Assembly (NCBI GenBank): GCA_030674185.1
Contig: CM060314.1
Span: 26,965,891-27,029,890, forward strand
Reading direction: 5' to 3'
Source: Monoplex corrugatus
Taxonomy: Eukaryota > Mollusca > Gastropoda > Littorinimorpha > Ranellidae
DNA: 64,000 nt
How positions within the stretch are numbered: position 1 is the first letter of the stretch; each line of letters starts with the position of its first letter. Below, piece by piece: positions 10,579-21,671 of this stretch. Below the pieces are notes generated by a model. That model was given only the letters and a program-made list of their open reading frames with translations, had not been told where the DNA came from and ran no database searches. Made by a program: the position numbers and the translations under genes.

Positions 10579-10935
10579 GGGGAGGAGAGAGAGAGAGAGA
10601 GAGATAGAGTGGGAGAGAGAGAGTGAGAAGAGAGAGAGAGAGAGAGAGAGAGGAGAAGAAAAAGAAGAAGAAAAGAGAAGAAGAACGAAGAGAAGTAGGC
10701 AGGAGGAAAAGAAGAGAAGAAGAAGAAGAAGAAGAAGAAGAAGAAGAAGAAGACGAAGAGAGAAGAAGAAGAAGAAGAAGAAGAAGAAAGAAAGAAGAAG
10801 AAGAAGAAAGAAGAAGAAGAAGAACAACAACAACAACAACAAAAGAAGAAGAAGAAGAAGAAGAAGAAGAAGAAGAAGAAGAAGAAAGAGAAAAAGAAAA
10901 TCAAAAAGAAAATCAAGAAGAACACGAGGAGCAAG
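10540..10935. repeat. (GA)n to (GAA)n polypurine tract
   Basis: Nearly 400 bases of plus-strand purine, GA first and then GAA, interrupted by a short (CAA)n at 10824-10840. Minus-strand Leu/Phe/Ser frames are artefacts. Confidence 0.95.
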
Positions 10936-10984
10936 AAAAGGAAGTAAAGAAGGCTATCCGCGTGTTTTTGCAATTACTCGATTT

Positions 10985-11140
10985 TTTTTCGGTTCGCGTG
11001 CACTCATATGCACATATACATGTTTCCCTAGAGCCTTCATTGGCGTTTCAATCAGAGACGCTGACAAAACTTTATGTTGTGGCCTAGAGACATACATATG
11101 ATTTTTTTTCATTACTTTTTCTCCTCAACTGTACATTCGC
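10985..11140 (+). repeat. Dispersed repeat family C, copy 1
   Basis: It shares CATGTTTCCCTAGAGC, an ACTGACAAAAC-like block and GGCCTAGAGACATACAT with 17555-17725, and in reverse complement with 32100-32245. Confidence 0.65.
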
Positions 11141-11341
11141 TCTTTCGTGATCTGGCTCTTTTTCACAAACATGCATACACACACAGACTGACAGACAAAC
11201 AGACAGACACACAGACTGACACCAACTTGTCATATCCCCAGTTAAATAATCAAAAGCACTGCAATGATAGAAAAATATTCGCCAAGCCTTATACCGTCTT
11301 TTGAATGGAACATTAACAAAATGGTCGAACTATTTTTTAAA

Positions 11342-11407
11342 GTCAGAGCCACAATCATATATCTCTGCTATATAATCGTTTTAAAGATACATCGCTGTGG
11401 CTCTGAT
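11342..11407. repeat. Short inverted repeat
   Basis: GTCAGAGCCACA near 11342 is complementary to TGTGGCTCTGATT near 11396, with partial pairing extending inward to ATATCT/AGATAC. A stem of about 22 bp with mismatches and a loop of about 20 bases is possible. Confidence 0.6.
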
Positions 11408-11549
11408 TATTTAGTACAGATATGTAGTTGCGGGTCTGAATGGACGACTTAGAAAGGTTGACAAACACAAAGAAGAGGAATAATCTATTTTGGACACACA
11501 CACAGGTCTGTCTCCAAACAGAACAAAACAATTCTCCTGAACTGTTTGC

Positions 11550-12740
11550 TGATGTAAAAGAAACTTTAACCGTTGATAACATCAACACGTACAAGCTGGA
11601 TCAAAAGTGGTGTTCATTGTATTGCACACTGCATGACAGACAGTGGAATTCTTTTTGAACAAAGAAAAGTTAACTTAAAATATGGTATACATGCGGACTT
11701 TATTACTTCTGTTGGATTTGTAGCTTTATTAAAACTTGCATACAAAAATGTAAACAGACATATTAAAGACAACATCACTGCAGCAAAATTCGCTCTGAAA
11801 ACATTTTACTCGGTTGAGAAAGGCATTAAACTCGATTATATTTTGATATCGAAAGGCAGCAACTCCAACTGTTGTTAAATATGTAGCGAAAAACACTTAA
11901 GTGTACAGTTTTACAGAGAACCGTCTTTTGTAAAATGCACAAAATAAAGTTTCTGTACGGAATATAAGATAACACTGAACTTTTTAAATGGAGGTGTCTC
12001 AGGTAATACAATTTTGGCAACATATTGAAACAATGTTGAATGAAAGATGTTTTCTAACGTTTAACATAAAACTTAGTGAAAAATATGCTTTCATTTGGAG
12101 ATTTCTTAGTCAAAAGAAACGCAGTTCTTGACTTAAAAAATTTTCTGAAATGTATGTTCGTAAATGTAAGATATATACGTCAAAAATTGTTTTCTAAAAT
12201 GTAGCTACTTAAGATACAAATACTTCAAAAAATGTTTTCTAAAATGTATTTTCGTAAATGTAAGATACATACTTCAAAAATTGTTTTCTAAAATGTATGT
12301 TTATAAATGTGGGCTAGATAACACTTTATCCACCATTTCTGCTTTTAAAACAAGTGTAATACACAGATATAGAATTGGAGAGTATAATGTAAAGATCAAG
12401 GGTAACTATATCACATATGAGAGAAATTGGTTATTTTACTCTGCAGCTGTTGGTTCCTCCATTGCAAATGAATGACTTGACTCTCCTCTGCATGTTGTAT
12501 AGAGTTTCTTAGTAGCAATGATGGTGTACAGTTTCTATTTGTATTATATGCCTCAAGTAGACAACCTACATATGTTATATTGTTGAATTTAATCCCATAA
12601 CTGACCAGCAGCTCTTTATTTTGCCCTTTTATCTGTTTCTTTTGGTCTTCCTTTGTTCTTTCTTTTGTATATGTTGATTTTCTCTGTAGATTAAAAGGTG
12701 TTCGATGTTATATAACAAACATTGTGCAATGATATGAAGT
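11550..12740 (+). repeat. Dispersed block D, long copy
   Basis: Two parts align with 59270-59740: 11775-11965 and 12455-12730. In the first part both copies have a matching reading (ALKTFYSVEKG here, ALKTLYLVQKG there), then a similar AAACCGYCTT...AAAATAAAG-like stretch. The second part is T-rich non-coding and includes TTAGTAGCAATGATG in both. An open frame at 12281-12475 lies in the segment missing from the other copy. I do not recognise the protein. It could be a decayed retroelement or a duplicated gene end. Confidence 0.5.
12130..12315 (+). repeat. Roughly 54-bp tandem repeat, about 3.5 units
   Basis: TTTTCTAAAATGTAT followed by TCGTAAATGTAAGATA and a CTTCAAAAA box recurs four times inside block D. 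Confidence 0.85.
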
Positions 12741-12837
12741 TTGAGGCAAAAAATTGTCTTACGGAAGGAAATGGCTCTTCTTCGTGAGACAGGAGAGAAA
12801 AGAGGATGAAGCTCGATTGGAGGATTGCTCAAGGTGC

Positions 12838-12850
12838 GTGGTGTGGTGTG

Positions 12851-12916
<66 letters not shown>

Positions 12917-13137
12917 ATGCGTACGTGTGTGTATGCGAGCGCGTTTGCGTGTGTATGTGTACGCGTATGTATGTATGTGCGCGCGTGGATGCGTGCGTGT
13001 TCTTGTTTATGTGTGTTCATATATGCATTTGCGTGTGTTCATGCGTATGTGTGTGTGGTGTGTGTGTGTGTGTGTGTGTGCATGCTTGTGTTTGTGTGCT
13101 TGTTTGTGTGGGTGGGTGGGTGTGGGCACGCGCTAGG
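12838..13137. repeat. (GT)n-rich tract
   Basis: GT dinucleotides with scattered GC, AT and C interruptions. Open frames reading Cys-Val are artefacts. Confidence 0.95.
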
Positions 13138-13298
13138 CATGTGTATGTGCACGTTAACTTCAGCAAACTGCCAAAAACACCAGTAAAATCAATAAGGAGC
13201 TGTCCCTCATTTGAAGAAATTTAAAGAAACCCGTTTTTGTTTTTTTTGAATGGAAAGAGGGCAGGAGAGATAGGAAGACAAAGACTGTTGGAAGGTAG

Positions 13299-13300
<2 letters not shown>
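13138..13300 (+). repeat. Dispersed family E, copy 1
   Basis: The core runs CACGTTAACTTCAGCAAACT, a GTAAAATCAATAAGGAGCTG block, TCATTTGAAGAAATTTAAAG and a GAATGGAAAGAGG block, then a GT tract. Five more copies lie at 14220, 14550, 14812, 16600 and 17210, each next to a GT tract. Confidence 0.85.
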
Positions 13301-13349
<49 letters not shown>

Positions 13350-13850
13350 GTGTGTGTGTGTGTGTGCGTGGTGTGTGTCGTGCGTGTGGTGCGCGTGTGT
13401 GCGTGTGTATAGATATATATGTGTGTGTATATCTATCTATCTATCTATCTATATCTGTCTATCTATCTAATTATCTATCTATCTATCTATCTATGTATCT
13501 ATCTATCTATCTGTGTGTCTATCTTTCTCTCTCTCTCTCTATATATATATACATACATACATACATATATGTGTGTGTACACACACACACACACAAATAT
13601 ATAATATATATATTATCTGTGTGTGTGTATGAGTGTGTGTACGTGTGAGTTTGTGTGTGTATATATGTGTCTGTGTGTGTATGTGTGTGTCTGTGTATGT
13701 GTGTGTGTATGTCTGTGTTGTTGTGCGTGTTTCTGCGAGTGTATATGTGTGTGTGCATGTGTGTGTGTGTCTCTGTGCGCACGCGCGCGCATGTGTGTGT
13801 GTGTGTGCGCGCGTACATCTGCGTGCGTGTGTGTATGTGTTCGTTCTTTG
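13301..13850. repeat. (GT)n, (ATCT)n, (ATAC)n compound microsatellite
   Basis: GT (13301-13420), ATCT tetranucleotides (13430-13530), TA/CATA (13540-13570), a short CA run, then a long interrupted GT tract. Confidence 0.95.
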
Positions 13851-14092
13851 ATCTAACTTCTTTTCACCATGAGTGATGTTAGACGAAAAAATATAATAAT
13901 GAAATAAACACGGAGGATAAGAGGGAGGGGGTGGGGAGACAGAGCAAGAGACAGAAAGTTCGTGAAAGGAAGAGGCAAGGTCTTAAGAAAAGAGACATGC
14001 GTGAGTAGAGAAACGGAACTAAAACTTAACGCTAACATCAATAATGTGAAGGAAATATTGTGTGAACATCTTTGTGCTGTATGTGTGCGTGT
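13851..14092. other. Unassigned sequence
   Basis: No gene is recognised. The sequence is purine-rich around 13910-13990. Confidence 0.4.
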
Positions 14093-14113
14093 GTGTGTAC
14101 TTGAGTGTTTACG

Positions 14114-14150
<37 letters not shown>

Positions 14151-14219
14151 ACATGAGTGTGTGTGTGTATGTGTGTGTAAGTGCGTATGTGTGCGTCGGG
14201 GGTAGGGGGTGCTTGGGTG

Positions 14220-14360
14220 CGCGCTATGCATGTGTATGTGCACGTTAGCTTCAGCAAACTGCCGAAAACACTAGTAAAATCAATAAGGAGCTGCCCCCTC
14301 ATTTGAAGAAATTTAAAGAAACATCTTTTTTTAAATGGAAAGAGGACGATTGTTTGAAGG
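14220..14360 (+). repeat. Dispersed family E, copy 2
   Basis: It shares AGCTTCAGCAAACTGCC, AAAATCAATAAGGAGCTG and TCATTTGAAGAAATTTAAAG with copy 1. GT tracts lie on both sides (14093-14190 and 14361-14527). Confidence 0.85.
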
Positions 14361-14435
14361 TGTGTGTGTGTGTGTGTGTGTTTTGTGTGTGTGTGTGTAT
14401 GTGTGCGTGCGCGTGTATGTGTGGTGTGGTGTGTG

Positions 14436-14527
<92 letters not shown>
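14361..14527. repeat. (GT)n microsatellite
   Basis: The last 90 bases are uninterrupted GT. Confidence 0.98.
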
Positions 14528-14529
<2 letters not shown>

Positions 14530-14549
14530 CGCACGCGTAGGCGCGCGAT

Positions 14550-14945
<396 letters not shown>

Positions 14946-14949
14946 ATGA

Positions 14950-14954
<5 letters not shown>

Positions 14955-14988
<34 letters not shown>

Positions 14989-15094
14989 GTGTGTGTGTGT
15001 GTGTGTGTGTTGTGTGTGTGTGTGTGTGTGTGGGGCATGCATGTGTGTAGCACGTATGTGTGTGTGAGAAGACAGTGTGTGAAAAGAGAGAGAG

Positions 15095-15133
<39 letters not shown>

Positions 15134-15135
15134 AG

Positions 15136-15195
<60 letters not shown>

Positions 15196-15235
15196 GAGAG
15201 AACAGAGAGAGAGAACAGTGTAGAGAGACACAGAG
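14955..15235. repeat. (GT)n then (GA)n tract
   Basis: GT with two TTGT interruptions, then GA from 15080 with a few C or T interruptions. Confidence 0.95.
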
Positions 15236-15334
15236 AAGTGTCAGAATCAGACTACAGAAAGAGTACAGCAAACATTCACAACATACCAAAGACTCCAAAG
15301 ACAGTAAAACAAGAACAGACATTACCAAAACATA

Positions 15335-15402
15335 ACAAAAGGAGCTTCCAAAAGAGAAAAAGGAGCTTCCAAAAGAGAAAAAGGACTTCCAAAAGAGAAA
15401 AT
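15335..15402 (+). repeat. About 21-bp tandem repeat, three units
   Basis: AGGAGCTTCCAAAAGAGAAA occurs three times; the third unit lacks one or two bases. Confidence 0.85.
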
Positions 15403-15439
15403 GAAACCAATTACATGACAATCTTATGTCGTAGCGGAG

Positions 15440-15570
15440 CGAACATTTAACTATGTAGATGACCTAGTCGATTTGCATTCCTTGTTTACAGCTGTCTGAA
15501 GTGGAAGAGAATTCAATTTGTCCCCTGCCTCCCTGTCTGTAGATGACCTGTCTTCAGACAGACAGGTGCT
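15440..15570 (-). repeat. Dispersed family F, copy 1 (minus)
   Basis: The reverse complement contains GGGGACAAATTGAATTCTC, an AGACAGCTGTAAAC block and GGAATGCAAAT, matching 27500-27670, 29040-29215 and 30280-30440 in the same order. Confidence 0.75.
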
Positions 15571-15764
15571 TAAGGCATATGACGCACTGCTTTATCTCCG
15601 TCCATATATTACCATCGGAGGGCAGCTCCTTCTTCGGCAGTTTCCGAGTGATGTAATTATATTTCTGTCACTACCTTCTTTACTTCTTGCTGTTCCTCCA
15701 TCCACTTACTCTCCATTTCTTTCGTTTCTTTTTTTTTTTATTTTTTATTTTTCGCTGTCCCATC

Positions 15765-16145
15765 TTCGGCACTGCGTCCTATGTCGCTCGTTTTGGCTCT
15801 CCATAACACTTCCCAAACTATCAAAAACTGAGGTCACCACGACAGTAGGGCATGAAGGGTCACAGAAACTGGGGCAATTTTTCACATTGCTATGATGATG
15901 AGAATGGGAATGACAGTGATGATATGCATGGAGTTCTATTTCCGACGGACACTGAGTGACGGGACAGCACAGCACATTTATTTTCATAACACCCTGACGT
16001 CAACCAGGCCTGAGAGATACAGACATCTGCGGTGTTGGTAGGGGAAATCTAACCAACAGCCTCAATGACGCAATCACAGAGACTCCATTATGCGGTCCCA
16101 GTCTTCCCAACGAGCTTACAGCACACTCAGCTTATGGTTGGTTTT
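15765..16145 (+). repeat. Dispersed family G, copy 1
   Basis: About 380 bases align with 27840-28150, 43330-43700 and partly 33310-33395. Shared blocks in order are CAAAAACTGAGG, a GATGATG patch, ATGGAGTTCT, GAGATACAGACA with GTGTTGG, then CAGTCTTCCCAACGAGC. No copy has an open frame. Confidence 0.75.
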
Positions 16146-16354
16146 ATTTCTGTTTGCGGTTCCATATCGGTCACGTTGAGTATCATTATGACATTGATTT
16201 TTGAACTGAATTTTGCACCACACACAAACACACACATGGCGCACACAGACAAAACACCTTGTTTCTAAGTGAAATGTAAGACGTATGTTACAGATTTAAA
16301 ACAGATGTCACACATGAACACATAAACACGCATGCGTGTGTTTGTGCGCGTGCG

Positions 16355-16365
16355 CCCGCGCGCAC

Positions 16366-16406
<41 letters not shown>

Positions 16407-16502
16407 TCACACGCACGTCGATTCGAAATGAAATATAAGACACACATGAGAGATTTAAACACACATAACAAACACACACATACACACACACACACACACA
16501 AT
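16355..16502. repeat. (CA)n tracts with a duplicated spacer
   Basis: CA tracts at 16365-16400 and 16471-16500 are each followed by a GCGC-rich piece and a TTCGAAATGAAATRTAAGA-like segment (also at 16262), so this small unit is present about three times. Confidence 0.8.
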
Positions 16503-16599
16503 GCCCGCGCATGCACTTCGTTTCAAAATGAAATGTAAGATATCTCACAGAATTAATGTAGATGTCATAGGCTAATATCTTGTGACACAAGTCGTGCTG

Positions 16600-16740
16600 T
16601 CGGTGAGTTGCCTGTCCATATCAGCAAACGGACAGAAAGGCCATTAAAATCAATAAGAAGACAACCCTCATGTAAGGGAAATGACATGTCTTTGGGAGAA
16701 AGGGGAGAGGGGAGAATGAAAAGGGATTACTGAAAGATGT
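16600..16740 (+). repeat. Dispersed family E, copy 5 (diverged)
   Basis: CATATCAGCAAACGGAC, ATTAAAATCAATAAGAAG and a purine-rich end leading into GTGTGTGTATATG keep the family order. Confidence 0.7.
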
Positions 16741-16798
16741 GTGTGTATATGTATGTATGTATGGTTTGTATATATGTACATGTATATATATTATATAT

Positions 16799-16857
<59 letters not shown>

Positions 16858-16870
16858 ATATGTATGTATG
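16738..16870. repeat. (TA)n / (TATG)n microsatellite
   Basis: GTATGTAT units followed by about 65 bases of TA. Confidence 0.95.
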
Positions 16871-16871
16871 T

Positions 16872-16925
16872 TAGCCCTGATATGGCTCTACGCAGTCGGC
16901 TGGGCTTTAAATAACAAGAACAATG
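16872..16925 (+). repeat. Short retroelement-tail-like repeat, copy 2
   Basis: GATATGGCTCTACGCAGTCG and GCTTTAAATAACAAGAACAA match 2643-2705. Confidence 0.5.
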
Positions 16926-16934
16926 AAAAAAATG

Positions 16935-17215
16935 TATATATTGTTTGTATGTATGTTATGTATGTATGAAATGTATGTATGTATATGTATTAGTTATGTA
17001 TGTATGTACGTACGTACACATCTATGCGGGCGTGCGGGCGCGCGCGCGCGCGCGTGTGTGTTTTTGTTTGTGTGTTGTGTGTGTGTGTGACAGAGAGAAG
17101 AAAGAGAGAGTGTGTGTGTATCTGCGTGTGTGTATGTGCGTGTGAGCATGTGTGTGTGTGTTTGTGTGTGTGCTTGCGTGTGTCTGTGTGCATGTGTATG
17201 TGTGTGTGCGTGTGT
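16935..17215. repeat. (TATG)n, (GC)n and (GT)n compound microsatellite
   Basis: TATG units to 17010, a GCGCGC run at 17038-17054, then GT with a short GA patch at 17090-17110. Confidence 0.95.
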
Positions 17216-17282
17216 TCTAATTTCAGCAAACTGCTAGAAAGTCGAATTAAATCAATAAGCAAACAGCATCTAACTTAAGACA
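17210..17282 (+). repeat. Dispersed family E, copy 6 (short)
   Basis: AATTTCAGCAAACTGCTAG and TTAAATCAATAAGCAAACAG match the first half of the family. Confidence 0.7.
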
Positions 17283-17321
17283 CGAAGAAAAATGGGGATA
17301 GTTATAATCCACAGCCCCTGA

Positions 17322-17446
<125 letters not shown>

Positions 17447-17554
17447 CAGTTCAATTCAAAATACCGACCATCTGTAAAAAAAAAAAAAAAAATTCAACAC
17501 AACTGCTGCCACTCACAAAAGGTTGCCCAGTTCGTTTCTTAATGATCATCCGAT

Positions 17555-17725
17555 ATTTTAAGCTCGTGTGCATGGATAAGCACATGTTTCCCCTGAGCTT
17601 TCATTAAGGTTTTTAATAGAAAAACTGACAACACCGTATACCATGGCCTAGGGACATACATTTTACTTCTGTTTTTATTTGCCATTTTCTTTTGCTCAAC
17701 GCCGTGTTAGGAAAGTTCTCTTACT
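17555..17725 (+). repeat. Dispersed repeat family C, copy 2
   Basis: GCACATGTTTCCCCTGAGC, AAACTGACAACACCGTATA and ATGGCCTAGGGACATACAT match 10985-11140 in order. Confidence 0.65.
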
Positions 17726-17771
17726 CTCCTTTTTCTGTTAAGTATTGTGCATTTACTCTTCGATGTCTTTG

Positions 17772-17963
17772 TTTAATTCTTTGACTCCAGTACCATGTCC
17801 ACTAGCATCCTGCATTGTCAACCATGCTAGCAAAGCAAAAACGTAACCCTTTGACCCACTCACCTTATCCACCAACTTCCTACAGGAAGCTGGTGGATAG
17901 AGTGAGGGAGTCAAAGGGTTAAATTTTGTAGTTGGTGGATAACATGCAGGAATCAAAGGGTTA
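17772..17963. repeat. Foldback element: nested inverted repeats
   Basis: The centre is a stem of two 37-base arms (17845-17881 and 17884-17920) pairing at about 32 of 37 positions with a 2-base loop. Outside it, 17772-17800 is a diverged copy of the left arm (CTTTGACTCC) and 17930-17963 of the right arm (GGAATCAAAGGGTTAA), so four related segments are arranged as two left and two right arms. Confidence 0.8.
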
Positions 17964-18060
17964 AACCTGACAAAGGCCAGTTGGCCGAAAATTTGCGTCT
18001 GTCTTGTTTTGTTACATTAAATACGCGTTTTGATTGAGTTTATGTTTTCTGGTTGCTATT
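17945..18060 (-). repeat. Dispersed repeat family A, copy 2 (minus, partial)
   Basis: GGCCAGTTGGCCGAAAATTTG is shared on the opposite strand with 1380-1620 and 61500-61725, followed by a TACGCGTTTTGATTGAG-like block and TTCTGGTTGCT. Confidence 0.65.
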
Positions 18061-18290
18061 TCATAATCCAGATCACTTAACAAACATCACACAGACACAT
18101 GCGCACACAGACATACGAACATGCATATACAGACACATGTATGCGTGCACACATATGGAAAGGAAGAAGACGGAATACCCCCCCCCCCCCCGAAAACAAG
18201 TGTAGACGAGAGAGAGGGAGGAAAAGGGAAGGAGAATTTATTTGACTGATTGATCTGTAGTTTCCAACGATAAGGTCAAAAACACAAAAC

Positions 18291-18292
<2 letters not shown>

Positions 18293-18376
<84 letters not shown>

Positions 18377-18435
18377 AGGGAGAAAGAGACATAGAGAAAC
18401 AGACAGACAGAGAGAGAGACAGAGAGAAGAACAGA
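18293..18435. repeat. (GA)n microsatellite
   Basis: GA to 18372, then impure GACA/GAGA. Confidence 0.97.
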
Positions 18436-18446
18436 CAGATGGCTAT

Positions 18447-18477
18447 GTATATATATATATATATATATATGTATATG

Positions 18478-18566
<89 letters not shown>
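18447..18566. repeat. (TA)n then (GT)n microsatellite
   Basis: TA tracts (18447-18519) followed by GT (18522-18566), which abuts the tail of RTE-like copy 2. Confidence 0.97.
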
Positions 18567-18567
<1 letters not shown>

Positions 18568-18570
18568 TCA

Positions 18571-21500
18571 TCATCAGGTGCCTTGCTGCATGGCGTTGGC
18601 GATTATGGACTTCCATATGTATCTATCTCTTGTTGCCTCAAGCATCTCTTCCACCCTCCCTGTCTTCGGCCACTCTGCAAGTCCGTCTAGTATCTTCTCC
18701 CTGGGTCTACTCGGTGCTCTCCTTCCCTCCAGCTTTCCCGTTGTGACCAGGTGTTCCAATTCCCCTTTCCTCATAAAATGGCCTATGAATGTTGCTTGTC
18801 TTTTCCTAGTCTTCCTTATGAACGATCCACTTGTGTCTGCCTCCATCAAGACTGTCTCGTTAGTTTTCTTTGTTGTCCACGGAACTCTCAACATCCTTCT
18901 TAGAAACCACATCTCGGCTGCCTCAATCTTGTTCTGGCTTTGCTTGTTGACTGTCCACGCCTCGCAACCGTAGAACAGTATTGGTTCTATATAACATTCA
19001 AGAACTCTCTTCCTGATGTTAACTGATAGGCATTTGTTAGTAAGAATGCATTCCATCTTCTTGAATGTTGTTTTTGCTTGGCCGATTCTGCTGGTGAAAT
19101 GATCTTCCCAGGTATTTAAATTTATCAACCTGTCTCAAGGTTGTGCCGTTTGCTGTTATTTTGCATGAGTGGATTTCATGTTTTCCACTGATCACCATGA
19201 CTTCAGTCTTCCTGCTGTTTAGTTCCAACCCCTTACCTTTGCTTTTTATTTCAAGTATATTCACAAGGTTTTCTAGGTCCTTTTCATTTTCTGCAATTAG
19301 CACGGTTTCATCTGCGTATCGAATGTTGTTTATCATTTTCCTCCAACCTTTAATCCAGGGTCTTCCTCTAGACTTCTCATGATGTTTTCGCTGTAAAGTG
19401 AAAACAGATCTGGTGACAAAACACAACCCTGTCTGACTCCTCTTTTGATGTTTTGGAAAGAGCTTATATCGTTTTTTATTCTCATTGCAGCTGTTTGTTC
19501 CCAATACATATTTCTGATTATTCGTAGATCTTTTCCATCAACATTGAGTCTCTCCATTTGGTTGATCAATTCTTCATGTCTTACCCGATCGAAAGCCTTG
19601 GTATAATCAACAAAGCATAAATATACATCCTTGTTCACCTCGATTGACCTCTCTATGATAGTTCTTAGGATGTATATGGCATTAATAGTTCCTTTCCTTT
19701 CCACAAATCCACACTATCCATCTGCTATTTCTCTTTTGATTCTATTCCTTGTCCTCATCATGATTATTCTTAATAGGATCTTTATTACAAGATTCATCAA
19801 ACTGATTGTGCGATGGAGTTCGCATTCTATAGCCCTGTCTTCTTTGGAAGTGCAATGAAAATTGATTTTGACATATCTTTGGGGATTTTTCCAGTGTCGT
19901 AAATTTCATTTATGAAGACTGTTATTTTTTCTATACCGAATTCCTCCAGGGCTTCAATCATCTCTGTGGTAATGTTGTCTGGTTCTGGGGCTTTTCCTGG
20001 TTTCATCTTTTTCAATGCTGCTCTAACTTCATCTTTCATGATGGGTGGTCCTTCAAAGTTCTTTCTTATAATGTGTTCTGCGTTTCTGTCATCTTCAAAA
20101 AGGTCTTTAATGTACTCTCCCCATCTGTCTAATATTTTGTCTTTTTCCATGAAAATCGTACCATCTTTCGATTTTAAGCAACCAGTTGATGTGCATGTAT
20201 TTTTCCTGTGGACAATTTCTTCAATTTGTCTGTACATACCCTGAGGATCCGGTCTGTGTTGGTCTTCTATTTCTTTGCATTTTGTTTTCAGCCAAGCTTC
20301 CTTAGCTTCATTGCACCTATTCCTGATTTCTTTGTTTATATTCCTGTATATTTCCTCGTTTCTCTTTGCCTTCCTCTGTTCCTCCATCAAGCCTAAAATT
20401 TCTTTTGTCATCCAGTTCTTGTTTGCTTTTCTATCTACTTCAGGGATTTCTTCACAAGCTTCATTTATCGAATTTCTCAACTTTGTCCATTGTTCCTCAC
20501 TATCACTAACGTCTTACAGAGCACTGAATTTGTTTTGAACATGAACATTAAATTTTTGACGGATCACTTCATCTGTCTTTAAGAGTCCAAGATCTAGTTT
20601 GATGTTGCTTTTGGTCGGTTTCCTTTTCTGTAATTTCAGCCTAAATTTCCCATTACAGGATTTTGATCACTGTTGCAGTCTGCGCCTGGTAGTGTTTTTG
20701 CTGACAGTAAAGAATTTCTAAATCTTTTTATTAATCAGGATGTAGTCAATCTGATTTTTGGTATTATCTCTTGGACACATCCAAGTCCATTTTCTTCTAT
20801 TAGGCTGCTCAAACCAGGTGTTTCCTACTATGAACTCATTCATCTGTTCCAATTCTACAAGTTTCCCTCCCCTTTCATTTTGTGTACCAAGGCCATGAGG
20901 TCCAACTATATCCTCTACCCTATCCTTTCCCACTTTAGCATTAAAATCTCCCATTATTATGGTAACCTCTTGTGATCTGCATTGGGCCTTGGCCATCTCT
21001 AATACTTCGTAGAAGTTGTCGATGTCTTCTTGGGTACTTGCGGATGTTGGTGCATACACCTGAATGATGTTGATATCAAATGGTTTGCCTCCCAATCTGA
21101 CAAGCAAGACTCTGTTGGACACAGCCCAGTATCCCTTAACTGCTTTTGATTTGTCCCTGTCCATTACAATGCCTACTCCTCTTTCATGTGAGTTTCCACC
21201 AGAGTATATCACTGTATACTCTCCGGATGTTATCATGTCTGCCCTCTTCCATCTCACTTCCCCATGTCCTAAAATACTAATGTTAAGCATTTCCATCTCC
21301 ATTTTGACATTGTCTAATTTGCCTTTTTGGAACAAAGTTCTTATATTCCATGTTGCTATTTTAGTATTTTTGAGTTTGAGTTTGGTCGCAGTATCTGGCT
21401 GACGGTCTGGTGTCATCTGCGCCGCATGACGGTCCCTACCGGACGAAGCTGCTCCATCGGAGCACCTATTCACGTCGTTATCTTCATTTTCTTCCTTTCT

Positions 21501-21671
21501 CCGTCCATAATGTTCTTGGGAAACTACGATGGTGGTTTCCCGTTGCCTTCCATCGTTTTTTTTTTCCGGTCTCTCCGCTAGCCTTATTCTCTCTCGAGAT
21601 GTCCACAAGGCAGTGTAGCTATTTACCCATAGCTGGGGGTCTGATTCGTGGACACCAGGGCATATCCACAC
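18571..21671 (-). pseudogene. Endonuclease/reverse transcriptase of RTE-like copy 2, disrupted
   Basis: The frame from 21671 (about 317 residues) carries an apurinic-type endonuclease: IATWNIRTL, EVRWK with the catalytic glutamate, VQVYAPTS-like IIQVYAPTSAS, and IIMGDFNAKVG with the DxN pair. Near 20718 a one-base insertion (AATAAAAAG for AATAAAAG in copy 3) breaks the frame and a one-base deletion near 20650 restores it. A one-base deletion near 19832 shifts the frame before the reverse transcriptase. Motif A is FVDYTKAFDRV (19582-19614) and motif B is RQGCVLSP, but motif C reads YADE at 19307-19318, so the second metal-binding aspartate is replaced. A deletion of about 30 bases near 19110 shifts the frame again. 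The C-terminus retains YGCEAWT. Confidence 0.85.

Noticed and set aside
19912..20538. Plus-strand open frames across the RTE-like element
   Set aside because: They are antisense shadows of the reverse transcriptase on the minus strand.
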